64,000 bases of DNA from Streptomyces pluripotens (GTDB lineage Bacteria; Actinomycetota; Actinomycetes; Streptomycetales; Streptomycetaceae). Positions 10,901 to 18,236 of the stretch are shown here, piece by piece (positions within the stretch are counted from its first letter, which is position 1; every line of letters begins with the position of its first letter). Location: assembly GCF_000802245.2 (NCBI RefSeq), contig NZ_CP021080.1, positions 7,282,076-7,346,075 of the forward strand. The letters are read 5' to 3'. The notes below the pieces were generated by a model. The model was not told the DNA's origin, searched no databases, and was given only the letters and a program-made list of their open reading frames with translations. Made by a program: the position numbers and the translations under genes.

Positions 10901-11962
10901 ATGGGCTGCATCAACACCGCCCTGACCGCCGTCCCCTGGGGTAAGATCTTCAAAGCCATCAAGGTCGGCATCGAAGCCTTCAAAGTCTGGCGCGCACTCG
11001 ACCGCGCCTACACCGCAGTCAAGGACGCCGAAGAAGCCGCGAAAATAGCCGACGACGCCCTGGACGCCGAACGCGCCTACCTGGAACTGGAGAAGACCGA
11101 AAGCGCCGGCACCGAAGCCGCCAGCTGCGCCGTACACAGCTTCACCGCCAGTACAGGAGTCCGCCTGGCCGACGGCTCATCCAAACCCATCAGCCACATC
11201 AAGACCGGCGACACCGTTCTCGCCACGGACCCGCAAACCGGCGTCACCGCACCGGAAAAAGTCCAGAAGGTCATCGTCACCCACACCGACCACGACTTCA
11301 CCACCCTCACCCTGGACACCACCCCGGTCCGCGGACCGCCCCACACCGGCAAACAGCAGCGCCACACCCTCACCACCACTTGGCACCACCCCTTCTGGGA
11401 CACCACCCGCCACCGCTGGACCGACGCCCACAACCTCACCCCCGGCACCCAACTCCGCCGCCCCGACGGCACCAACGTCACCGTCACCGCAGCCCACAAC
11501 TTCCACCAGCACAAGACGACCTACGACCTCACCGTCGGCACCCTCCACACGTACTATGTGCTGGCGGGGGCGACACCGGTACTCGTTCACAACTGTGGGG
11601 ACGTGTATCGCAGCGATACCCGGGATCCCAGCGAAATCTTCGATGGAGGATTCGCGCCCAAGGGAGACAATATGAATCTAGAAGAGCACGTAGCGGGTGT
11701 CTCCGGGGTCTATACCCCCGACTCTGGATTCGTGTCGACGACCACCTCGAAGTCTCACGCGTTGAGCCGGAAGGGCCACACTTACGTAATCGACTCCAGA
11801 GGTGCATCTGGAGGGATTGACGTGAACAAGAGGATCCCCGGAAATGTTCACGCAAACGAGGCAGAGATAGCTGTTCCGCGTACCATTGATTCGTGTCACA
11901 TACGTGGGTGCTGGCATGAAACAACAGGAGAGTGGATCCCAAATCCGAACTATCGGGAGTGA
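4952..11962 (+). CDS. secreted RHS polymorphic toxin with Hint domain and ADP-ribosyltransferase tip
   Basis: The protein has 2,336 residues. A signal peptide (about 1-46, ending AALAADH) is followed by a glycine-rich SpvB/WapA-like N-terminal region and then many YD/RHS repeats (for example YDELGRK, YDPLGRL) from about 1,000 to 1,800. The RHS core signature GRFLSPDPI lies near 1,830. A Hint (intein-like) domain spans about 2,059 (CAVHSFTASTGV) to C2215, ending HTYYVLAG then VLVHNC. The 121-residue tip resembles cholera/pertussis-type mono-ADP-ribosyltransferases: YRSDTR with R2220, FVSTTTS at 2,260-2,266, and NEAEIAV with E2303/E2305, the R-S-E triad. Such tips are released and modify a target-cell protein. 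The GTG start is chosen because it gives the signal peptide and has a good ribosome binding site. The immunity gene follows three bases after the stop. The tip-coding part appears to belong to the mobile element inserted here. Confidence 0.9.
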   Translation: MRRNSLWRIYGRAMRVRRVPGFWIAFITALGLLAGLVNAQAALAADHRPNYLVKAKKEHSVPVTPVKGKGHAGPRMARWSPGKARRTWPAAGSANVAVPARGASALHAGHLPVTLTAAKKGHRARPGTKLHVRMLGQKAAQKLGLRGVVLAVQPAPKTRGGSTHLNLDYSAFKNAYGGDWSTRLHLVRLPTCALTTPNKPACRTQSPLASANNTKSQTVSADVALPTTRSESGVRKSATAPSMVLAAVAGTAGGGGSYAATSLSPSGQWSGGGSGGGFSYSYPITVPDVPGSLVPSVGLSYSSQSVDGRTSSTNAQSSWIGDGWDYSPGFVERSYPSCSDDTANGTPKTADECWSDAAQTLTLSLNGSSNTLVHDDKTDTWHPQGDNGEKIEIKTDTVNGDNDHEYFVVTTADGTHYYFGRNRLPGWASGDATTNSVFTAPVYGNDTGEPCHASTFATSWCQQGYRWNLDYVVDAHGNAISYWYTPETGYYGRDNATTATPYTRGGYLAKIQYGQLAGKVYDTTSPAAAQVFFDTSERCLPDANFDCAAAKMTTANASHWPDVPVDQTCSSTGTCDNHGPAFFTTKRLTGIRTQTLVGTAYQDVDAWSLTHTFPSTGDTTTPALWLSSITHTGKDGGSLAMPPVKFAGQALANRVDGLDGYQPITRYRLTTITTESGETITVNYSSPQCHRQGTTVLPASQDDNTYRCYPSYWTPPGQSSPQLDWFNKFVVNSVTTQDPTAGGLPVQTSYTYLGDPAWHFNDDPLTQTKYRTWNQWRGYGTVETRTGTSPGKITLQRQTYFRGMDGDKSSSGTRSVTLNDHAGDDPQKDSDWLAGQAFETEGFNGAGGALLSDEITDPWSSPATATQSRTTQGLDALVAHRTNIKRTRAITTKADGTQRTTETDYTIDDATGLPTSVDDRGDTSTAADDKCTRTWYAKDASGNTLPVPRRVQQVAVSCSTTPSYPGDLISDDLTFFDNSTDNTAPPTKGDVTMVQKADSVTGDGTAHYITALKNTYDSYGRELTETDADGRTTTTAYTPATGATPTSIKVTRPKVTGQSAGFSTTTVLDPGRGLDLKTTDAAGYSTTSTYDPLGRLTAVWNPGFATSNNPNTKYSYDLDPKAPSTVTTQTLLDNNTYRTSISLYDAMLRPRETQTATVDGGRVITDTVYDSHGWAVSSSSPYYNSGAPSSTLVDAADDQTPSQTGTAYDGAGRVTASIAYHFATETWRTTTAYPGSDRVDLTPPNGATPTTTYTDARGQTVKLLRYHGSTPAGAADTVTYSYDAAGHQTGQDDGHGHTWTSHYDLLGRRTSQTDPDTGTSTSAYDNAGQLQSTTDNRGKTISYSYDELGRKKAEYDTTGGVDPAPGNELATWTYDTLKKGKPTSSTRYVGGTSGSAYTSKILRYDSHGWIQATELVVPSAEGALAGTYLHQNRYNHTGTLQSYTDQDPSSVKLPKETVSYTYDAYDRPIGVGGDTNGWAYVSGLTYTEFDAPQQVTYGTSGNFAQQTLSYDDQTHRLTGDTLVTQSGAAIADKTTYAYQPSGNVTKIADKLETGQSDTQCFAYDWAQRLKTAWTATDNCATTPTPGASATVGGPSPYWQSWTYDATGARQGQVDHDPSGDTSHDTTATYTPFSTPGTSHPAHAVSQVDKVTPADPTSNTTNTYTYDNDGNVTTRTTRAGTDTLTYDDEDHLAELASTGSAGNTKYLYAADGNLLIRHSPDTTTLYTGDEEITLKKDATTCDGLRYISIAGQTVATHSSDGHFTYLVPDHQGTSTLAVDAQTQKTTRRQYKPFGEQRDQTGTWTAGQRGYVGGTQDDNTGLTNLGAREYDPTIGRFLSPDPILAPGSPQSWNAYDYADDTPVTTSDPSGACPFVDCPTRNCPYCLNRTPTDTDPHSPALHDHPGSGSTPNNTKAYGRHYKADVSNTASHARAEERALARQKATANAAVAAAKKQASGFKHQLLSLVADVIGVTDAYNCFTKGDVMGCINTALTAVPWGKIFKAIKVGIEAFKVWRALDRAYTAVKDAEEAAKIADDALDAERAYLELEKTESAGTEAASCAVHSFTASTGVRLADGSSKPISHIKTGDTVLATDPQTGVTAPEKVQKVIVTHTDHDFTTLTLDTTPVRGPPHTGKQQRHTLTTTWHHPFWDTTRHRWTDAHNLTPGTQLRRPDGTNVTVTAAHNFHQHKTTYDLTVGTLHTYYVLAGATPVLVHNCGDVYRSDTRDPSEIFDGGFAPKGDNMNLEEHVAGVSGVYTPDSGFVSTTTSKSHALSRKGHTYVIDSRGASGGIDVNKRIPGNVHANEAEIAVPRTIDSCHIRGCWHETTGEWIPNPNYRE
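11546..11571. other. candidate attachment core, left copy (inside RHS Hint codons)
   Basis: These 26 bases encode HTYYVLAG plus one base of the next codon, at the C-terminal end of the Hint domain. They are identical to 20,210-20,235. CACA and TGTG arms flank a 7-bp centre, CGTACTA, which is a typical tyrosine-recombinase overlap length. Confidence 0.55.
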
Positions 11963-11965
11963 GGC

Positions 11966-12382
11966 ATGGAATCGCTTGAACTGCTGGCTGTAGGGCGAGG
12001 ATCCTCAGTCGTTCCAGTCTCATTCGAGATCCTTGATAGCGAAGGGGCGGGCTTGAGAATGAAGTTCTCAGGTCGAGACTGGCAGCCCTTCACTGAGTCG
12101 AATCTGTTCAAGTGTCTCCTGAGTGCTCGAATCGACTTGGAGAAGGAAGATCTTCTGCTTTGCTGCCAAGGGGCGCGACCGGACGTCTTTCCCTCCGGAA
12201 TGCAACAGCAGATGGATAATGGCCGCTTTGCCGCAGTCCTCTCCCGATCTGCCGAAGAGAAAGAGATTGTCGACATCTTTGCTGCGGCTGAACCATCGCA
12301 GGTGACTTCTGTGGAAGCCCAGAGAGTAGCCGTATATCAGTTCTTCAACCTGCCGATTTCTGATGCAGGCGGAGACGCGTAG
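11966..12382 (+). CDS. probable immunity protein for the ADP-ribosyltransferase tip
   Basis: This 138-residue soluble acidic protein starts three bases after the RHS stop, so the two are surely cotranscribed. It begins MESLELLAVGRGSSVVPVSF and has no signal peptide or membrane segment, as expected for a cytoplasmic immunity protein that protects the producer and its kin. I do not recognise the family. Its role is inferred from position directly behind a polymorphic toxin tip and from the equivalent position of the immunity gene behind the orphan tip at 20.6 kb. A strong hairpin follows 50 bases downstream. Confidence 0.65.
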   Translation: MESLELLAVGRGSSVVPVSFEILDSEGAGLRMKFSGRDWQPFTESNLFKCLLSARIDLEKEDLLLCCQGARPDVFPSGMQQQMDNGRFAAVLSRSAEEKEIVDIFAAAEPSQVTSVEAQRVAVYQFFNLPISDAGGDA

Positions 12383-12402
12383 AAAGGACCTGCATCGGCG
12401 TG

Positions 12403-12427
12403 TGACGGCAACGCTGACGGCAACAGG
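12403..12427. repeat. tandem 12-bp repeat, probable integrase arm site
   Basis: Two tandem copies of TGACGGCAAC plus two bases. The 25-bp unit recurs with one mismatch at 20,097-20,121, and a diverged tandem pair occurs at 21,215-21,238 beside the second integrase. Its place next to both int genes suggests arm-type integrase binding sites. It could alternatively be the attachment core. Confidence 0.5.
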
Positions 12428-12432
12428 GCCGG

Positions 12433-12474
12433 ACGTCGGTGCCCCCCACGAGGTCTCGTGGGGGGCACCGACGT
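12433..12474. terminator. strong bidirectional hairpin between immunity and integrase genes
   Basis: A perfect inverted repeat with 20-bp arms (12,433-12,452 and 12,455-12,474) and a 2-nt loop. It lies between two convergent genes and should end transcription from both sides. Confidence 0.75.
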
Positions 12475-12486
12475 TCGTAGAGTGGA

Positions 12487-13749
12487 TCAGTCATCTGTTG
12501 CTGTGTGGGGCGGATGGTCGAGGCGCTTCCCCTGTAGTGCATCCCCCAGGGCGTTGATGGCTTGGCGTTGGAGCCGGAGTCGGACATGGGCGTAGACGCC
12601 GGCGGTGACGCCGATGTGAGCGTGCCCGAGGAGTTCCTTGATCACGACGAGGTCGACACCTTGTTCCAGGAGCAGGGTGGCGGTCGAGTGGCGGAGGTCG
12701 TGGAAGCGGATGCGGCGGAGTCCGGCCCGGTTGAGGAAGCTGCGGAAGCGGCGGGTGAGGTTGGCCGGGTCGAGGGGCCGTCCAGTTGGCGTGGTGAAGA
12801 CGAGGCTGCTGTCCCGCCAGGCAGACCCTGCTGTCTCTCGCTCCTTGTCCTGCCGTTCCTGTTGCTTCTTGAGGGAGTGGAGGCATTCGGTGGGGAGGGC
12901 GATTCGGCGTTCGGACGCGCGGGTCTTGGTGGGCAGGTGCGTGAGGCCGCCGGTGCGGGTGCGCTGGAGTGAGTGCCGGATGCTGGCCGTTCCGGTGGTG
13001 AGGTCGAGGTCTTCCCAGTGGAGGCCGAGGAGTTCGCCCTTGCGGAGCCCGGTGCGCAGCGCGAGTTCGTACAGCGCGTGGAGCCGGTCGGCGCGGGCTG
13101 CGTCGAGGAACTGGCGAGCCTCGGCTGCGGTGAGGGGCTGGAAGCGCCTGGGCCGGGGTGCGGCGGCTTTGACGTTCCGGGCGACGTTGCGCGGCAGCTC
13201 GTCTTCGCGGACGGCGTGTTCGAGGGCGGACTTGAGGACCGAGTGCACGTAGGTCACGGTCGAAGGGGACAGCTGCTTCTGGCAGCATTCGCCGATGGCG
13301 CAGCACTCCTTCCGTTCGGTGTCCAGGCCCTGGGTGCAGCACTGGCAGGTGGTGCGGAGCCGGTCGAGGAAGGTGCGGACGTCCTTGGCGGTGAGACGTG
13401 CGATCTTCTTGGCGCCGAGGCCGGGGACGAGGTGGAGGCGGACACAGGCGGCGTAGCGGGTGTGGGTGTTCTCGCGAAGTCGGTGGACGGCGACGCTGCC
13501 GAGCCAGTACGTGAGGTAGTCGCCGACGGTGCTGTCTGCGGTGGCGACGGGCAGCCCGCGGTTGCTGTTCGCGATCTTCTCGGCGATCTTGTCGGCGGCT
13601 TCCCTCCGCGTGCTGCCGTAGACCCGGACACGTTTGCGGCTGCCGTCGGCGGCGAGGACATAGCCGGCGGCTTCCCAGCGGCCGTCCTTGCGCTGGTAGA
13701 TGGTGCCTTCGCCGTTGGCGCGGGCCTTCTTGCGCTTGGGGGCGATCAT
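12487..13749 (-). CDS. int: tyrosine site-specific integrase
   Basis: The protein has 420 residues. The N-terminal AP2-like arm-binding region (about 10-60, GEGTIYQRKDGRWEAAG) is followed by a SAM-like core-binding domain and the catalytic domain. The first catalytic arginine is in LRTGLRKGELLG, the HxxR motif in FHDLRHSTATLL, and the nucleophilic tyrosine in GVTAGVYAHV. A cysteine cluster (CQCC, then CC and CC) is inserted in the core-binding domain and may bind zinc; the same cluster is in the second integrase at 21.3 kb. The start overlaps the xis stop by one base, so the genes are coexpressed. The protein catalyses integration and, with Xis, excision of the element. Confidence 0.93.
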   Translation of the reverse strand: MIAPKRKKARANGEGTIYQRKDGRWEAAGYVLAADGSRKRVRVYGSTRREAADKIAEKIANSNRGLPVATADSTVGDYLTYWLGSVAVHRLRENTHTRYAACVRLHLVPGLGAKKIARLTAKDVRTFLDRLRTTCQCCTQGLDTERKECCAIGECCQKQLSPSTVTYVHSVLKSALEHAVREDELPRNVARNVKAAAPRPRRFQPLTAAEARQFLDAARADRLHALYELALRTGLRKGELLGLHWEDLDLTTGTASIRHSLQRTRTGGLTHLPTKTRASERRIALPTECLHSLKKQQERQDKERETAGSAWRDSSLVFTTPTGRPLDPANLTRRFRSFLNRAGLRRIRFHDLRHSTATLLLEQGVDLVVIKELLGHAHIGVTAGVYAHVRLRLQRQAINALGDALQGKRLDHPPHTATDD

Positions 13750-13931
13750 TAGGCGGCCTCTTCCAGGTGGCGCTGAACGTAGTCAGCGAGGGCGTGGGCG
13801 GGGATACGGCGGGCACGGCCGATGGTCAGCGAGGCCAGGCGACGGGTGCGCAGGAGGTCGTAGAGGGCGGAGCGGCCGATCTTGAGGCGGGCCATCGCCT
13901 CGGGGACGGTGAGGAGTTCGTCGTCACGCAT
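13749..13931 (-). CDS. xis: excisionase / MerR-like helix-turn-helix protein
   Basis: A 60-residue protein with the MerR/BldC-like signature LLTVPEAMARLKIGRSALYDLLR and a second basic patch, GRARRIPAHAL, standard for AICE excisionases. It bends DNA at the attachment site and steers the integrase to excision. It overlaps rep by 8 bp upstream and int by one base downstream, giving the usual rep-xis-int operon. Confidence 0.88.
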   Translation of the reverse strand: MRDDELLTVPEAMARLKIGRSALYDLLRTRRLASLTIGRARRIPAHALADYVQRHLEEAA

Positions 13932-15270
13932 CGGCTGCCACCGCCTGTTCGCGCGTTGGGCCGCTGCCGATGAGGGTGGCGAGGCGTTCGAGGTCGGGGG
14001 TGAGGCCGGTGCCGTCGTAGGCCCAGTGGGCGATGACGAGGGTGGTCGAGGAGGGTATAGGGGTGTGGCGGCGGTGCCAGGCGGCTCGGGCGGCCCGGAG
14101 GGCGCCGAGGGTGCTGGAGTAGGCGCGGGTCTTGGTGGAGAAGTGGCCGCGGAAGCCGAGCATGTGGGCCCACTTGCGCAGGTTCAGGTGCTTGAGGTCG
14201 TCGCGGGCGCCGAGGGTCCAGGCGGTGCGGATCATGCGGGCGGCGTGCTCGGGTACGGACTCGCACCAGAGGTCGGTGATCCTCTTCAGCCGGTGGTCGA
14301 GGGTGCCGGTTGCGGCTTCGGTGCCCTTGGTGGCGTACTTGGCGACGTACCCGGCGACCTTGCCCTCGGTGATCGTGGTCCTGCCCTGGAAGGCCGTGGA
14401 CCGGATGATCCTAGTGTCGATTTGTTCGCCGAAGGCGAAGGAGTGGGCGCGATTCTTGAGCGTGGGTCCGTCGATGTGGGTGTGGGTGGCCGCGGTCTGG
14501 ATGGCATCGGCGAGGAGTTCGGGGGTGGCCCAGGCGGGCGGCGGGGTGTAGGGGCCTGCGGGGCCGTCGAGGCGGATCACGGCGTGGAAGTGGATCAGTC
14601 CGCGCTGCTGGTACTCGGCGACCTTGGCGTACGAGACGCGGACGGCCTTGTGCAGCAGGCGCTGCGGGAGACCGGCTGCGGCGGCGATGGTGCGACGCAG
14701 GTGGAGCATGAAGCGCGCCCACAGGGCCGGGGCATGGGCGTTCCACAGCACGGCGCCGGTGTAGTCGTAGCGCTCCGGGTCGAGTGGGGTGCCGAGGAGC
14801 GGGTCGCCGTTGGTGTGGGTGCGTCCGCAGCGGCAGCGGGCGGAGCCGTTGATGCGCCGCCTGTGGACGGGGCCGTACGAGGGCGCGGTGAGGGTGGCGA
14901 AGACGCGGGGGTGGGTGGCGACCTGGTCGGGGATGTTCTTGCCGCCGCGCAGGCCGGCGGCGATGAGCTGGTAGGTGTCCTGGCGGTAGAGCTCGGCGCA
15001 GGAGGGGCAGCGAGTGGTGCGGCGGTTGCCGCAGCGGACCAGGAGGTGTCCGGCGGGAAGTTCCTTGGACTTCAGTTCGCGCAGGATCTCGCCGGTGAAG
15101 GCGTCGATCTCGGTGCGCTGGCCTTCGAGCCGGATCGGCTGGGAGCAGCCGCCGAGCGAGGACAGTTGCCGTACCAGGCCGAGCAGGTCGCGGTACCCGG
15201 TGAACGTGGGCAGCGCGGCCGTGGCCGGTTCGGGGCGGGGGATTGTGGTGGTGCGGTCGTGCGGTGGCAT
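13924..15270 (-). CDS. repSA: RepSA-like replication initiator (HUH family)
   Basis: About 448 residues from the ATG at 15,270 (MPPHDRTTT); an earlier in-frame start would give 490. It has zinc-binding cysteine patches (CGNRRTTRCPSC, CRCGRTH) and the rolling-circle HxH metal motif GLIHFHAVIRLDG near residue 245. The tyrosine/lysine motif VAGYVAKYATKG lies near 325. Proteins of this type nick the element's origin and start rolling-circle replication of the excised circle. It is upstream of xis and int with overlapping ends and probably shares their transcript. A truncated relative is at 22.8 kb. Confidence 0.88.
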   Translation of the reverse strand: MPPHDRTTTIPRPEPATAALPTFTGYRDLLGLVRQLSSLGGCSQPIRLEGQRTEIDAFTGEILRELKSKELPAGHLLVRCGNRRTTRCPSCAELYRQDTYQLIAAGLRGGKNIPDQVATHPRVFATLTAPSYGPVHRRRINGSARCRCGRTHTNGDPLLGTPLDPERYDYTGAVLWNAHAPALWARFMLHLRRTIAAAAGLPQRLLHKAVRVSYAKVAEYQQRGLIHFHAVIRLDGPAGPYTPPPAWATPELLADAIQTAATHTHIDGPTLKNRAHSFAFGEQIDTRIIRSTAFQGRTTITEGKVAGYVAKYATKGTEAATGTLDHRLKRITDLWCESVPEHAARMIRTAWTLGARDDLKHLNLRKWAHMLGFRGHFSTKTRAYSSTLGALRAARAAWHRRHTPIPSSTTLVIAHWAYDGTGLTPDLERLATLIGSGPTREQAVAADA

Positions 15271-15406
15271 GCTGGCGGGACCTCTCTGCACTGCGGCACA
15301 CGCGTGTGCCGTGGATGGATGGGAGGGAGGCCCCGGCAGGGGCGAGGGTTTGGCGACTACACGCCCTTGCCGGGGATCACTGCGAAGCGGAACCAAGAGG
15401 CGGCAG

Positions 15407-16735
15407 TCACGCGACCTTGTCCAGGTCGATAGAGGCGGGCAGCTCGCGGACCTTTAGCCCTTCGGCGCACATGAGGTCGTTGATCTGCCAGCAGGCTTCG
15501 GTGGGCAGGTAGACCGAGCGCAGGCGGACGGGGGTGCACATGTCGCCGACGGAGGCGATGGACACGCCCTGGGGCATGGTGCGGTCGGCGGCGGTGATGT
15601 CCAGTTCCCGGCCGTCGGGGAAGAGGTGCAGGAAGTCCTCGACGGTGTCGACGCGGTGGCAGATCCGGGCGGACAGGTTGGTTCGTACGGCGGTGGTGAG
15701 CACGTCGGCGGAGGGCTTCTGAGTGAGCAGCCACAGCCGGATACCGAACTTGGCGCCCTGGCTGGCGATGGCCAGCAATTCGGCCTCGAAGCGTTCGCGG
15801 GCCTTGCGGTCGGGGTGGCGGGTGTAGTTCGCCACCTCGTCGATCACCACCAACAGAAGCGGCAGCTCGCGACTGAAGTCGGTGATGCGGTCGGTACGGC
15901 CGGACCAGAACAGCCGCTCCCGGCGCTGCATCTCCTCGCGCACCCAGCGCAGGATCTCGGTCGGCTCGTCGGGGTGGATGGCGTCGGAGACCTTGTAGGC
16001 GGTACGCCACCAGGGCGCGACCGCACCGAGGTTGGGGTCGATCACGATCAGACGCACGTCCCGCATGAGCGAGGCGTAGGCGAGCAGGGTGTTGACGGTG
16101 ATCGATTTTCCGGAGCGGGTGAGGCCGGCGACGAGGGCGTGGGCGGAGTAGGCGAGGTTGAGCACGATGGGGGTGCCGTCCTCGTCCCAGCCGAGCAGCA
16201 CATCATCGGTGGAGACGAACTGCCCCGGCCGGCAGACGGGGGAGCCGTCCGGGCCGAGCAGTGGTGAGCGGATCACCGCCTCCAGCGGCTCACGGCGGAA
16301 GCCGCGCGCGACGATCACTCCGGGCTTGGGCTGGCTGATCCGGATGCGCCGCATCCCCCACGCGTCGCACAGGCCCTCGCCGGCGTCCTGCCAGGCGCTG
16401 AGCCCGACCTGCGGCAGGGCATCGGCGGTGACGGTGACGCCGAAGGCGTCGGCGCGGGTATGCAGGCGCGGCACCAGCACACGCGGCTTGGTCGGTTGGT
16501 CCTGCGGGCCGTACTGCTGGAGCACGGTGGGGGTGGCGTCCTTGACCGACAGGCCCAGCATCGGGGCGAGCCGCTTCCAGCCCCACCGCATCCGCCGCGC
16601 CTGCCGCAGACTGACCCGGGTCTCGGCATCGGCCCGGTACCAGCGGGCGAAGCAGTACCCGGCCCAGCCCAGCAGCCCAAGCGCGACCAGCACAGCGACG
16701 GCGAGAAGCGCGAGCCCAAGGCGATTGCCGGTCAT
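15407..16735 (-). CDS. traSA: FtsK/SpoIIIE-type conjugal DNA translocase (TraSA-like)
   Basis: 442 residues. One N-terminal membrane segment (about 5-28, LGLALLAVAVLVALGLLGW) anchors the protein. The motor domain has Walker A AGLTRSGKSITVN near 215 and Walker B LLLVVIDEVANY near 300. In actinomycete conjugation one such hexameric motor moves double-stranded DNA between mycelia. It overlaps the next upstream gene at an ATGA-like junction (16,733-16,735). The predicted size and single membrane helix fit pSAM2 TraSA. There are about 130 bases between its stop and rep. Confidence 0.88.
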   Translation of the reverse strand: MTGNRLGLALLAVAVLVALGLLGWAGYCFARWYRADAETRVSLRQARRMRWGWKRLAPMLGLSVKDATPTVLQQYGPQDQPTKPRVLVPRLHTRADAFGVTVTADALPQVGLSAWQDAGEGLCDAWGMRRIRISQPKPGVIVARGFRREPLEAVIRSPLLGPDGSPVCRPGQFVSTDDVLLGWDEDGTPIVLNLAYSAHALVAGLTRSGKSITVNTLLAYASLMRDVRLIVIDPNLGAVAPWWRTAYKVSDAIHPDEPTEILRWVREEMQRRERLFWSGRTDRITDFSRELPLLLVVIDEVANYTRHPDRKARERFEAELLAIASQGAKFGIRLWLLTQKPSADVLTTAVRTNLSARICHRVDTVEDFLHLFPDGRELDITAADRTMPQGVSIASVGDMCTPVRLRSVYLPTEACWQINDLMCAEGLKVRELPASIDLDKVA

Positions 16736-17061
16736 CAGGCGCCTGCCTTGGCGGTGACGGCGTCGGCGCGCAGGGAGATGCCGTGCCGGTCCTTGCCGTT
16801 GATCTCGTTTTCCCAGGCCGACGCGACAAGTCCGGTGAAGACGACCGGCAGGCCGACCTTCAGGCCCTTGCCGAGACCCGGCTCCGGGACTTTCACGGTG
16901 ATCACTTCGGCGCGGCCGTTGAAGGCGAACATCACGTCCACCAGGTGCAGGTGGGCGCCGGTAGCCCGGTCGATCGCGGGCTGCTGGCCGTCGCGGTCCT
17001 TGAAGTGCGGCCGGGACTCGGAAGCCAGGATCAGCATGGCCTGGGACTGGTCGATGGGCAT
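16735..17061 (-). CDS. small AICE protein upstream of tra (SCO3933-like)
   Basis: A 108-residue protein from the ATG at 17,061 (MPIDQSQAMLIL); an earlier in-frame start at 17,103 is possible. It resembles the SCO3933-family regulatory proteins found directly upstream of tra genes in AICEs, with the DRDGQQPAIDRATG and GLPVVFTGLVASAWE segments. It has no membrane segment and looks like a small beta-rich domain. Its precise role is unknown; plasmid-maintenance or regulatory duty is only inferred from position. It begins the tra-rep-xis-int leftward operon. Confidence 0.7.
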   Translation of the reverse strand: MPIDQSQAMLILASESRPHFKDRDGQQPAIDRATGAHLHLVDVMFAFNGRAEVITVKVPEPGLGKGLKVGLPVVFTGLVASAWENEINGKDRHGISLRADAVTAKAGA

Positions 17062-17290
17062 GGTCTTCACGGCAAACCTCCAGGTAGAAGGGGTGCAAGT
17101 CACCCGTGTGGGTGATCGCGTGCCGCAACCCTACATTCATTCCATCCAAAGTCCATCCCTATTGCGTTCCATTCGTTCGTGGGGTGGTCCATCCATACGG
17201 CGGCTACCCTGACCCCTGGGGCCGCTGAACTGGTGAAACGCGACAGGCAGCGAGCGGCCCGGGGTGGGTGGAATCGGACTGGGACCAGGG
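17062..17290. promoter_or_regulatory. divergent control region of the AICE with TCCATCC repeats
   Basis: The gap between the leftward transfer/replication operon and the rightward GntR gene holds three copies of TCCATCC (17,141, 17,152 and 17,188) and related TTCCATT. These direct repeats lie where KorSA-type GntR repressors usually act, so they are candidate operators. Confidence 0.5.
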
Positions 17291-18166
17291 ATGGACATGG
17301 CTGCTGCTGACGAAGCACGCTTGACGTTCGAACGCATCGCGGACGACCTCCGGCAGCAGATCCGGGACGGCGAACTGCGGCCCGGCCAGCTCCTGCCGAC
17401 CCAGAGCCAGCTCATGCAGACCTACAAGGCATCGAGCCTGACCGTGCAGAAGGCGATCCGGCTGCTCAGGAACGAAGGCTGGGTCATCGCCCGCCAAGGG
17501 CGCGGCACTTTCGTCACGCGCTCGGCCGACTTCGAGGACGCCTTCGAGAAGGTCGCCGGCGATCTCCAGCAGCAGATCTACTCCGGCTCTCTGGCCCCCG
17601 GTGCCAGGTTGCCTGCGCGCGAGGTCCTGGCGGAGCACTACGCGGTGCCGCTCAACGTGGTCACCAACGCCATCGCCCTGCTGGCCGGCAACTTCCTCCT
17701 GCGCTTCCCCGGCGAGCTGCCTGGCGACGAGGTCTACGTACGCGACTGGGACGACCACGGCTTCGCCACCCAGCTCATCCACGGCCGCCTGGTCCGCAAG
17801 ATCAGGGACGGATCACTGGCCAGGGGCGCCACGGTCACCGTGGACGAGGTGGTCGACACGATCGGCGGCGACCCGGAATCCGCAGACCAGGCCCTGACCT
17901 TCCTCGCCCTGGAGGGCAGGATGAAGAAGGCCCACCAGCGCAACGGCTCGATGGCGTATGTCGTCGTGGGGGGCGAGTTCGGCACTGAGGTACCGGTAGC
18001 GGTGCAGCCGGTGGACAAGCCGGACGAAGCGTCGGCTGCCCCGCGGAACGAGTTCCCGGCGGTGGCCGGAGTGGCGGATCTCGCCTACAAGCTGGAACGA
18101 GCCCTGGAGCGGATCGAGGAGCTGGAGGAGCGTGTCGAACGCCTCGAAGGCCGCGACACCAACTGA
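17291..18166 (+). CDS. GntR-family regulator with two winged-helix segments and a coiled coil
   Basis: About 291 residues from the ATG at 17,291; a start at 17,264 would add nine. The N-terminal GntR winged helix is clear (FERIADDLRQQIRDGELRPG, then TVQKAIRLLRNEGWV). A second GntR-like segment, VAGDLQQQIYSGSLAPGARL, follows near residue 90, and the tail has a short coiled coil (LERALERIEELEERVERLEG). It lies divergent from the leftward operon, the usual place for the repressor controlling AICE transfer and replication. The tandem winged helices suggest it can recognise repeated half-sites. Confidence 0.82.
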   Translation: MDMAAADEARLTFERIADDLRQQIRDGELRPGQLLPTQSQLMQTYKASSLTVQKAIRLLRNEGWVIARQGRGTFVTRSADFEDAFEKVAGDLQQQIYSGSLAPGARLPAREVLAEHYAVPLNVVTNAIALLAGNFLLRFPGELPGDEVYVRDWDDHGFATQLIHGRLVRKIRDGSLARGATVTVDEVVDTIGGDPESADQALTFLALEGRMKKAHQRNGSMAYVVVGGEFGTEVPVAVQPVDKPDEASAAPRNEFPAVAGVADLAYKLERALERIEELEERVERLEGRDTN

Positions 18167-18236
18167 GGCGGGTACGTGAACGACGGCGTCCCCGAAGGCC
18201 GCAGGCTGGCTTTCGGGGACGCTTCGCGTGGATCGG

